From positions 1,736,001 through 1,800,000 of the forward strand of contig OY970196.1 in NCBI GenBank assembly GCA_963708205.1: 64,000 nucleotides of DNA, given 5' to 3'. Origin of the DNA: CAVYTF01 sp963708205. Lineage in GTDB: Bacteria; Bacteroidota; Bacteroidia; Chitinophagales; Chitinophagaceae. The notes under the pieces were generated by a model. It was not told where the DNA came from. It worked only from the letters and a program-made list of their open reading frames with translations, and ran no database searches. Below are positions 34,317 to 41,562 of this stretch, piece by piece. A program made the translations under genes and the position numbers. Position 1 is the first letter of the stretch; the number at the start of each line of letters is the position of its first letter.

Positions 34317-35828
34317 ATGAATAAGAAAGTCCGTGTACGTTTTGCGCCTTCGCCAACAGGCGGATTGCATCTTGGCGGTGTGAGAACGGCGTTATATAAT
34401 TATTTATTTGCAAAACATTTTGGTGGTGATTTTATTGTAAGGATTGAAGACACGGATCAATCCCGTTTCGTAGAAGGCGCTGAAGCTTACATCTTTGAAA
34501 CGCTTGACTGGTGCGGCTTGCAGCCTGATGAAAGTCCTATCCATGGCGGTGAATTTGCGCCGTATCGGCAAAGTGAAAGAAAAAATTTATACAAAGAATA
34601 TGCGGAGAAATTAATTGCAAACGGACAAGCGTATCATGCTTTTGATACAACCGAAGAACTTGAAGCACAGCGAAAAGAAATTGCCAATTTTCAATACAAT
34701 CATTCAACAAGAATTGCTTTAAAGAATTCTTTGACATTGAAGGATGATGAGGTAAAAAAATTGCTGAATGAAAATGTTCCGCATGTTGTTCGAATCAAAA
34801 TCCCTGATAATGAAGATGTGCATTTCACAGACATAATTCGCGGCGATGTTCATTTCAATACTTCCCAGGTTGATGATAAAGTCTTGTTGAAAGCTGATGG
34901 AATGCCGACATATCATCTAGCAGTTGTGGTAGATGATTTTTTAATGAAAATATCTCACGCATTTCGTGGGGAAGAATGGCTGCCTTCTGCGCCTGTGCAT
35001 ATTTTACTTTGGAAATATTTATTCGGAATAGAAAATATGCCGCAGTGGGCGCATCTGCCTTTGATATTAAAACCAGATGGAAAAGGAAAGTTAAGCAAGC
35101 GCGATGGTGAGCGTTTGGGTTTTCCAACATTTGCAATGGACTGGAAAGATCCGCGTACAAATGAATACACGCAAGGGTTTCGCGAGAAAGGTTTTTTGCC
35201 CGAAGCATTTGTAAATATGCTTGCGGTGCTTGGCTGGAATGATGGCAGCGAACAGGAAATTTTTTCTTTGAATGAATTGATTGAAAAATTTTCAATGGAA
35301 CGTGTACACAAAGGCGGAGCAAAATTTGATTATGAAAAAGCGAAGTGGTTCAATCATGAATGGATTAAAAACTCGATCGTTGATAGTCTATTCCTCATAG
35401 TTAAAAAAACTTTAGCAAATGCAGGAATAATTGCAAACGATGATGAAAAATTAAAAGCAGTTATTGAGCTTGTAAAAGAACGCTGCACATTTTTAAATGA
35501 TTTTGTACAGCAATCTTCATTCTTTTTTCAATCTCCTGAAACTATTGATATTGCTGCAATCCAGCCGAAATGGACTGAACAGAAAAACCAGTTTTTTGTT
35601 GAATTGATTCGTGCGTATGAATTAATGCAATTTTGGAAACATGATGATTTAGAAAAAGAATTCAAAGAAATTTCAGCCGCGCAGCAAATAAAAACAGGCG
35701 AATTATTATTGCCGTTTCGCATCATGCTTGTTGGAGGCAAGTTTGGTCCGCACGTTTTTAATATTGCTGAATTAATTGGCAAAGACGAAACAATAAAACG
35801 CATCAAACATACTCTTCAGTTGCTGTGA
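34317..35828 (+). CDS. gltX: Glutamate--tRNA ligase
   Basis: Class I aminoacyl-tRNA synthetase that charges tRNA-Glu. The start VRVRFAPSPTGGLHLGG holds the HIGH-type motif, FVRI/IVRIEDTDQSR follows, WLPSAPVHILL marks the active-site core, and KLSKRDGE near 258 is the KMSKS-type loop. The C-terminal alpha-helical anticodon-binding region completes 503 residues, a normal length. The ATG lies 4 nt after a consensus -7 box, suggesting a leaderless message. Flanked by an unrelated FKBP gene and a GT39-type gene. Confidence 0.96.
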   Translation: MNKKVRVRFAPSPTGGLHLGGVRTALYNYLFAKHFGGDFIVRIEDTDQSRFVEGAEAYIFETLDWCGLQPDESPIHGGEFAPYRQSERKNLYKEYAEKLIANGQAYHAFDTTEELEAQRKEIANFQYNHSTRIALKNSLTLKDDEVKKLLNENVPHVVRIKIPDNEDVHFTDIIRGDVHFNTSQVDDKVLLKADGMPTYHLAVVVDDFLMKISHAFRGEEWLPSAPVHILLWKYLFGIENMPQWAHLPLILKPDGKGKLSKRDGERLGFPTFAMDWKDPRTNEYTQGFREKGFLPEAFVNMLAVLGWNDGSEQEIFSLNELIEKFSMERVHKGGAKFDYEKAKWFNHEWIKNSIVDSLFLIVKKTLANAGIIANDDEKLKAVIELVKERCTFLNDFVQQSSFFFQSPETIDIAAIQPKWTEQKNQFFVELIRAYELMQFWKHDDLEKEFKEISAAQQIKTGELLLPFRIMLVGGKFGPHVFNIAELIGKDETIKRIKHTLQLL

Positions 35829-35887
35829 TCTTTTTGTAACAAAAATTTTCAAAGCCCGTTGTATCTTTCTTAAATAAATTTTTTGAA

Positions 35888-37426
35888 ATGAGAAAAGACA
35901 ACAGGCTTTTGTATTTACTCACACTTCTAAAAATCATTATTCCTTATTTTTTACAGAACTCAATTTATGAGCCGCACCGCGATGAATTTTTATATCTCGC
36001 GGAAGGGCATCATCTTTCATTCGGCTTCATGGATGTGCCGCCAATGCTGAGTGTTTTCGCATGGTTCACGCATTTGCTCGGCGACGGAATTTTTTGGGTG
36101 AAACTTTGGCCTTCACTTTTTGGTGCTGCAACTTTTTTTGTTTGCGGAAAAATTATTCAATCGCTTGGAGGAAAAAGTTTTGCCGTATTCACTCTTTTTC
36201 TTTCGTTCATTTTCGGGTCTTACCTCAGATTATTTTTTTTATTTCAGCCAAATCCTCCGGAAGTTTTTTTCGATACCATGATCATGTTTAGCTTCATTCG
36301 TTTTATTCAAACATCAAAAAATAGATGGCTGTATGTTTTTGGAATAAGCTTCGGTTTGGGAATGCTGGGAAAATATTCTGTTGCATTTTTAGCAGCAGCT
36401 ATTTTGGCTGCGTTGCTTTTTACATCACATCGAAAAATATTTTTAAACAAACATTTTTGGTATGCATCACTTCTTGCATTTTTAATTTTCCTTCCAACAG
36501 CTTTGTGGGAATTCAATCATCATTTCCCTGTCATCCATCACATGCAGCAACTAAAAGAACAACAGCTGCAATATATTTCTCCTGCAAGTTTTTTGATTGA
36601 CCAGTACATGATGAATTTTGCATGTTCATTTGTCTGGATAGCCGGTTTGCTGTTTGTAAGCTTTCATCGCGAAGCAAAAAAATTCAGGTTCATTGCCCTT
36701 GCCTTTATATTTTTTATTTTGCTATTGCTTGCTCTCCACGGTAAAAATTATTATGCGCTTGGTGTTTATCCGCCATTGTTTGCTTTTGGCGCATACTGGC
36801 TGGAACAGTTGACGGTATTGCGTTTCAGGTTTTTTAGATATGTCATTTCAATTCTTATTATCATTCCCGGCATTTTAATTTGGCCAATACAATTGCCTGT
36901 TTTTGCGCCCGCAAAGCTTGCTTCTTACTATCAAAAAATGAACATGCAAAATACAGGAGCGCTTAGATGGGAAGACTTGCAAAACCATCCTTTGCCACAG
37001 GATTTTTCAGACATGCTTGGATGGGAAGAGATGACACAAAAAGTTGCAAAAGCATACTCAATGCTTAATGATTCTGATAAAAAAAATGTATTTATATTTT
37101 GCAATAACTACGGCATGGCTGGCGCAGTTAATTTTTATGCGCCGAAATATAATTTGCCTGAAGCGTGTAGTGATAATGCAAGTTTTTTATATTGGCTTCC
37201 CTCAAACATCAACATTCAAAATATGATATTGGTTAGTGATGACCCTCACGAAAAACAACATGATTTTGCAAAAGGTTTTAAATCTGTAACGAAGGTTGAC
37301 AGCGTTACAAATTTTTATGCAAGAGAGCGTGGTGATTATATTTATTTATTTATCGGTGCGGATGAAAATTTTAAAAATTTTTTTAGCAAAAAAATTGCAG
37401 AAGATAAAGCTGCGTTTAAGTATTAA
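35888..37426 (+). CDS. GT39-type membrane glycosyltransferase (ArnT/PMT-like)
   Basis: A 512-residue polytopic membrane protein of the dolichyl/undecaprenyl-phosphate sugar transferase fold. The first periplasmic loop carries YEPHRDEFLYLAEGHH, where the acidic DE follows the GT39/GT83 catalytic pattern, and LSFGFMDVPPMLS follows. About ten membrane helices are visible up to residue 340, then a soluble C-terminal domain. Family members move a sugar from a lipid carrier onto lipid A, protein or glycan; the acceptor is unknown here. It starts 59 bp after gltX; a TATCTTTC box lies in that gap. Confidence 0.82.
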   Translation: MRKDNRLLYLLTLLKIIIPYFLQNSIYEPHRDEFLYLAEGHHLSFGFMDVPPMLSVFAWFTHLLGDGIFWVKLWPSLFGAATFFVCGKIIQSLGGKSFAVFTLFLSFIFGSYLRLFFLFQPNPPEVFFDTMIMFSFIRFIQTSKNRWLYVFGISFGLGMLGKYSVAFLAAAILAALLFTSHRKIFLNKHFWYASLLAFLIFLPTALWEFNHHFPVIHHMQQLKEQQLQYISPASFLIDQYMMNFACSFVWIAGLLFVSFHREAKKFRFIALAFIFFILLLLALHGKNYYALGVYPPLFAFGAYWLEQLTVLRFRFFRYVISILIIIPGILIWPIQLPVFAPAKLASYYQKMNMQNTGALRWEDLQNHPLPQDFSDMLGWEEMTQKVAKAYSMLNDSDKKNVFIFCNNYGMAGAVNFYAPKYNLPEACSDNASFLYWLPSNINIQNMILVSDDPHEKQHDFAKGFKSVTKVDSVTNFYARERGDYIYLFIGADENFKNFFSKKIAEDKAAFKY

Positions 37427-37448
37427 TTTTTTTTTGATACCGGCATTT

Positions 37449-37600
37449 GTATTTCATAGCATCATCGTTGCGTCGCAATCCGTTCATCGTTTGGCTTTCT
37501 ATTGAGCTTTGGTTGTTGCATTATATAAGTGCTTATATAATTTTCCAGTAGAATTAATGAACGTACAAGAGTGCGACGCAAGTAAAGCTTAATAGCAGCA
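37449..37600 (+). repeat. MITE-like inverted-repeat element (copies R2a and R2b)
   Basis: The left arm TTGCGTCGCA-ATC-CGTTCAT (37468-37487) is inverted at ATGAACG (37557-37563) and TGCGACGCAA (37572-37581), giving a 114-bp element with 17 matching arm bases. A perfect ATTATATAAG/CTTATATAAT palindrome sits near its centre. R2a is the best-preserved member of the intergenic repeat family. It fills most of the gap between the GT39 gene and the B12-binding gene; no open frame of note is seen inside. Confidence 0.65.
37520..37545. terminator. Perfect AT-rich palindrome, possible terminator
   Basis: ATTATATAAG-TG-CTTATATAAT is a 10-bp perfect inverted repeat followed by TTTT. It could terminate the GT39 transcript, although an AT-only stem is weak, or serve as an operator-like site. 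Confidence 0.4.
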
Positions 37601-37660
37601 ATGCCGCTTAGTTCATAAATAAACTTTCGCCTACTTTTGATGTTCCAAAAAAACGATTGA

Positions 37661-38080
37661 ATGAGCAATGAATTAAATCGTCCTGTTCGTGTTTTGGTTG
37701 CAAAAGTTGGTCTCGATGGTCATGATCGCGGGGCAAAAATTATTGCAGCGGCTTTGAGGGATGCAGGCATGGAAGTTATTTATACAGGCTTGCGCCAAAC
37801 GCCTGAAATGGTTGTGAATGCTGCATTGCAGGAAGATGTGGATGCAATTGGCATCAGTATTTTAAGCGGTGCACACATGACAGTTTTCCCAAAAATTATT
37901 GCATTGATGAAAGAAAAAAAAATGGATGATGTATTATTGACCGGCGGCGGCATCATTCCGCATGATGACATGCAAACACTTAGTGAAATCGGTGTTGGAA
38001 AATTATTTGCACCCGGAGCGGACACCACAGAAATTGCAGTTTACATAAAAAACTGGACCAAAGAAAACCGAAGCTTTTAA
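37661..38080 (+). CDS. Stand-alone B12-binding subunit of an acyl-CoA mutase
   Basis: A 139-residue cobalamin-binding domain equal to the C-terminal part of methylmalonyl-CoA mutase. GLDGHDRGAKII contains the DxHxxG B12 lower-ligand motif (Asp19, His21, Gly24); SILSGAHM and LTGGGIIP are the SxL and GG motifs. It would pair with a separate catalytic subunit, as in archaeal-type methylmalonyl-CoA mutase or isobutyryl-CoA mutase, which is not in this window. It lies 9 bp before an enoyl-CoA hydratase, clearly one operon. Which acyl-CoA is isomerised cannot be told. Confidence 0.88.
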   Translation: MSNELNRPVRVLVAKVGLDGHDRGAKIIAAALRDAGMEVIYTGLRQTPEMVVNAALQEDVDAIGISILSGAHMTVFPKIIALMKEKKMDDVLLTGGGIIPHDDMQTLSEIGVGKLFAPGADTTEIAVYIKNWTKENRSF

Positions 38081-38089
38081 AAATTATTT

Positions 38090-38866
38090 ATGAATTATAC
38101 AACCATTCTTACTTCTCTTGAAAATAATATTTTAATTGTCACAATAAATCGACCTGACAAACTCAATGCATTAAACAAAGATGTTTTGAATGATTTAAAA
38201 AATGTTTTGCATGAAATAAAAAGTAATGCTGAAATAAAATCTGCAATTATTACGGGCGCAGGAAATAAAGCTTTCGTTGCAGGCGCGGATATTTCAGAAT
38301 TTGGAAATTTATCAGTGCATGAAGGAAAAAAATTAGCAAAAAGAGGCCAGGATATTTTTGATGAAATTGAAAGTTCATCAAAGCCAATCATTGCTGCAGT
38401 AAATGGCTTTGCTCTTGGCGGCGGATGTGAGCTTGCGCTGGCTTGTCATTTCATCATCGCTTCTGAAAACGCAAAATTTGGTCAGCCTGAAGTTAACCTT
38501 GGATTAATTCCAGGATATGGCGGAACACAGCGGCTGGCGCAGGTTGCAGGCAGATCGCGCGCAATGCAATTGTTGATGACGGGCCAGATGATCAGTGCAA
38601 ATGAAGCGATGCAATACGGCATTGTAAACAAAGTTGTAAAGCAGGAAGAATTGATTTCGTCCGTAAAAAATATTTTGGAAATTATTCATACAAAAGCGCC
38701 GGTGGCGATTGCAAAAGTGATAGAATGTGTGAATAATTTCGATCATGATCAGCAAGGTTATGATTTTGAAGTAGAAAAATTTGGAGAATGTTTTAAAACG
38801 CATGATATGAAAGAAGGAATAACTGCTTTTCTTGAAAAACGCAAACCAAATTTCACCGGGAGATAA
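38090..38866 (+). CDS. Enoyl-CoA hydratase/isomerase family protein
   Basis: A 258-residue crotonase-fold enzyme. Both catalytic glutamates of mitochondrial-type enoyl-CoA hydratase are conserved: Glu114 in GGGCELALAC and Glu134 in GQPEVNLGLIPGYGGTQ. The oxyanion-hole region is AGADISEFG. True hydratase activity is therefore likely, adding water to 2-enoyl-CoA in fatty-acid or branched-chain degradation. It is in an operon with the B12-binding mutase subunit (9-bp gap) and is followed after 16 bp by an APC permease, which hints at amino-acid catabolism. Confidence 0.9.
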   Translation: MNYTTILTSLENNILIVTINRPDKLNALNKDVLNDLKNVLHEIKSNAEIKSAIITGAGNKAFVAGADISEFGNLSVHEGKKLAKRGQDIFDEIESSSKPIIAAVNGFALGGGCELALACHFIIASENAKFGQPEVNLGLIPGYGGTQRLAQVAGRSRAMQLLMTGQMISANEAMQYGIVNKVVKQEELISSVKNILEIIHTKAPVAIAKVIECVNNFDHDQQGYDFEVEKFGECFKTHDMKEGITAFLEKRKPNFTGR

Positions 38867-38882
38867 GTTCATTAAATTTTAA

Positions 38883-40205
38883 ATGAAACAAAAACTTTGC
38901 CTTTTCGATTTCACATTAGTAATGGTGAGTCTTGTGATTGGCATGGGCATTTTTCGCACAGCATCAACTTCTGCAAAAGCTGCAAATAATCCTGCTGTTT
39001 TTTTTACAGCCTGGATATTGGGCGGTATTGTTGCGCTTTGCGGTATGCTTACTTATGCAGAGATCGGCTCGCGCTTTCCGGTTACTGGCGGGTATTACAG
39101 AGTTTTTTCTTACACGTATCATCCATCAATTGCATTCGCTGTTAACTGTATTATTCTCATTTCAAATGCAGCTTCTTTAACAGGTGTTGCATTAATTGGT
39201 GCAGGATATATCAGCCAGGTTTTTTTTACAACACCGCTTTCAGATTTGGGTAAAGCTTTGATCGCATTCGCTTGCATTTTTCTTTTTTACGGAGTCAATT
39301 TATTGGGTTTAAAGATGACTGCACGCACACAAAGTGTTTTGATGCTGATAAAAATAAGCATGATCCTGATATTGATATCAGCATTGTTTATGCCATCAAC
39401 TTATCATGGAGGAATTGCGCAAACAACTTTTCAGCCTTCGTCTGTAATGCAGTGGGCACGGGCGTTAGGTGTTACGCTCGTGGCTGTTTCATTTACGTAT
39501 GGAGGCTACCAGCAAACTATTAACTTCGGAACAGAAGTGGAAAATGCACCAAGAACAATTCCTCGCGGAATATTTTTTGGCATCTTCATTATCATCTCTT
39601 TATATCTTCTGGTAAATTTTTCTTACTACAAAATTCTTGGCTTTGATGAATTAAAAAATACAAATGAAATTGCGCGTGTTGTTGCATCAAAAATGTTTGG
39701 AAGTGTCGGCGGAAATATTTTTTCAGCGTTATTATTTTTATCTGTGCTTGCTTACGTAAACGGTCAATTACTCAGCAATCCACGCGTAATGTTTGCCATG
39801 AGTGAAGATGGTGTGCTGCCAAAAATTTTACAGAAAAAAACAAAACAAAAAGAAGTGCTCGTGGTATCGCTTAGCATTTATGCAGCGCTGTGCATCGTCA
39901 TTTTATTTTTTGCAAAAACATTCGATGCATTGTTAAGCTTCGTTATTTTTCTGGATTGTATTGGCATGTCCACTTCCGGCGCAGCGATTTTCAAATTGCG
40001 CAAGCATACAAAACATTTGAACGGCAGCGGCATTTATGAAATAAAATTTTATCCGCTGATACCTTTGATTTTTATCTGCGCATATATTTTCGTTGCCCTG
40101 AGCATCGCGCTGGATAAGCCTTCCATAGCATTAACGTGTGTTTGCGTGCTCATAGGTTTTATGATATTATATTTTATCACGCACAAAAAAATTACATCAA
40201 AATAA
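38883..40205 (+). CDS. APC-family amino acid permease
   Basis: A 440-residue inner-membrane transporter with about 12 helices. The first helix, VSLVIGMGIFRTASTSAKA, has the broken-helix GxGIF pattern of the amino acid-polyamine-organocation superfamily, and ALCGMLTYAEIGSRFPVTGGYY is the conserved helix-2/3 segment. The substrate is likely an amino acid but cannot be read from sequence. It begins 16 bp after the enoyl-CoA hydratase, so the three genes may form one catabolic unit (uptake, hydration, mutase). A repeat element follows its stop. Confidence 0.88.
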   Translation: MKQKLCLFDFTLVMVSLVIGMGIFRTASTSAKAANNPAVFFTAWILGGIVALCGMLTYAEIGSRFPVTGGYYRVFSYTYHPSIAFAVNCIILISNAASLTGVALIGAGYISQVFFTTPLSDLGKALIAFACIFLFYGVNLLGLKMTARTQSVLMLIKISMILILISALFMPSTYHGGIAQTTFQPSSVMQWARALGVTLVAVSFTYGGYQQTINFGTEVENAPRTIPRGIFFGIFIIISLYLLVNFSYYKILGFDELKNTNEIARVVASKMFGSVGGNIFSALLFLSVLAYVNGQLLSNPRVMFAMSEDGVLPKILQKKTKQKEVLVVSLSIYAALCIVILFFAKTFDALLSFVIFLDCIGMSTSGAAIFKLRKHTKHLNGSGIYEIKFYPLIPLIFICAYIFVALSIALDKPSIALTCVCVLIGFMILYFITHKKITSK

Positions 40206-40233
40206 TTTTTGTTTTTTTATTTTGGCTGTGAGC

Positions 40234-40290
40234 GGCATACTACTAATTGGGCTTTGCTTGCGACGCTCCGTTCAAATGCAGAATTACTAT
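40234..40290 (+). repeat. Intergenic repeat, copy R4
   Basis: GGCATACTACTAATTGGGCT, then TTGCTTGCGACGC and TCCGTTCA, aligns with the reverse complement of R2b (37549-37600), sharing GGCAT, GCTTTrCTTGCGwCGC, CGTTCA and GAATTA-like blocks in order. It is 28 bp beyond the permease stop in sense orientation. Confidence 0.55.
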
Positions 40291-40310
40291 TAAGCTTTTA
40301 AAATTAAAAC

Positions 40311-41489
40311 ATGGATGAACTTTCTTTTATATTGAATGAGCTTGCAGAAAACCGGGATGAATATTTCCGTGCCATTGCGCCGCCAATTATGCAGACAAGC
40401 AATTTTGCTTTTAAAACTGTTAATGATCTAAGACAAAGTTTTGAAAATGAATATAACACGTGGTTGTATAGCCGCGGATTAAACCCAACAGTAGAGATAT
40501 TAAGAAAAAAATTAGCAGCCCTAGATGAAGCTGAAGATTGCTTGGTTTTTAACAGTGGGGCAGCTGCAATTTTCATAGCCGTTTTAGCAAACGTAAAAAG
40601 TGGTGATCATATTATCAGCGTTAAAGAACCTTATACATGGGCGCAAAAATTGTTTGATATTATTTTACCAAAATTCAATATCAGCACAACTTATGTTGAC
40701 GGCACGGATGTTGAAAATTTTGAAAAAAATATCCTTCCAAATACTTCGATCATTTATCTTGAAAGTCCCAACAGCTGGACGTTTGAGCTACAAGATCTGC
40801 AATCAATAGCAAACATTGCAAAGCAAAAAAATATCATCACTATTTGTGATAATAGTTATTGCACACCTATTTATCAAAAACCGATTTCACTTGGCGTTGA
40901 TCTCGTTTTGCAATCTGCAACAAAATATATCAGCGGGCACAGTGATACAGTTGCAGGCATTTTAAGCGGCAGTAAAAAAATGATCGCCCAAATTTTTAAC
41001 AACGAATATTTAACCGTTGGCAGCGGCATACAACCTTTTAATGCATGGTTATTAATTCGTGGTTTAAGAACACTTCATGTGCGCCTTGAAAGAATTTCTA
41101 AAACTACTTTTGAGGTGATTGATTTTTTAGAAACGCGAAATGAAATAGAAGAAATTATTTTTCCTTTTACAAAAAAATTTTCTCAATATGAACTTGCAAA
41201 AAAGCAAATGAAAGGTGCTTGTGGTCTGGTAACTTTTGTTTTAAAAGCAGATAAAATAGAAATAATAGAAAACTTCTGCAATTCATTGCAACATATTTTG
41301 ATGGCAGTTAGCTGGGGTGGTTACGAGTCGCTTATCATCCCAAGATGTGCAGGAATTAAGAGAGAAGATTTTGATGCAGGGAATAAGGCGCATCGAATGA
41401 TCAGGTTATATATTGGTTTGGAAGATGCATCATATTTGATCGCTGATCTAAAACAGGCGTTTGAAAAAATGATTAAAGAAAATAAATAA
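40311..41489 (+). CDS. Cys/Met-metabolism PLP-dependent enzyme
   Basis: A 392-residue fold-type I PLP enzyme of the trans-sulfuration family. SATKYISGHSD near 202-212 holds the Schiff-base lysine, YSRGLNPTVEILRKKLAALD and LVFNSGAAAI are the substrate and cofactor regions, and LESPNSWTFELQDL replaces the usual ESPxNP. The closest roles are cystathionine gamma-synthase, gamma-lyase or O-acetylhomoserine sulfhydrylase; the exact reaction is undecided. It stands alone after a repeat-bearing gap. Confidence 0.85.
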   Translation: MDELSFILNELAENRDEYFRAIAPPIMQTSNFAFKTVNDLRQSFENEYNTWLYSRGLNPTVEILRKKLAALDEAEDCLVFNSGAAAIFIAVLANVKSGDHIISVKEPYTWAQKLFDIILPKFNISTTYVDGTDVENFEKNILPNTSIIYLESPNSWTFELQDLQSIANIAKQKNIITICDNSYCTPIYQKPISLGVDLVLQSATKYISGHSDTVAGILSGSKKMIAQIFNNEYLTVGSGIQPFNAWLLIRGLRTLHVRLERISKTTFEVIDFLETRNEIEEIIFPFTKKFSQYELAKKQMKGACGLVTFVLKADKIEIIENFCNSLQHILMAVSWGGYESLIIPRCAGIKREDFDAGNKAHRMIRLYIGLEDASYLIADLKQAFEKMIKENK

Positions 41490-41562
41490 AGCTTCAGATA
41501 AATTAATTTTACATAAATTTCGTTTCAAACCGTAACCTTTTTGTTTTCAATTATTCTTTTCA

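Noticed and set aside
34855..35322. Long open frames antisense to gltX
   Set aside because: Low-complexity translation opposite the GluRS core; no homology pattern or separate promoter.
35829..35850. Terminator after gltX from TTTTTGT/ACAAAAA
   Set aside because: The stem is AT-only with a one-base loop and no clear T-run, so it is too weak to call.
37449..37600. A CRISPR array at the repeat-rich gap
   Set aside because: The repeats are inverted and not direct, number two, and have no regular spacers; no cas genes are nearby.
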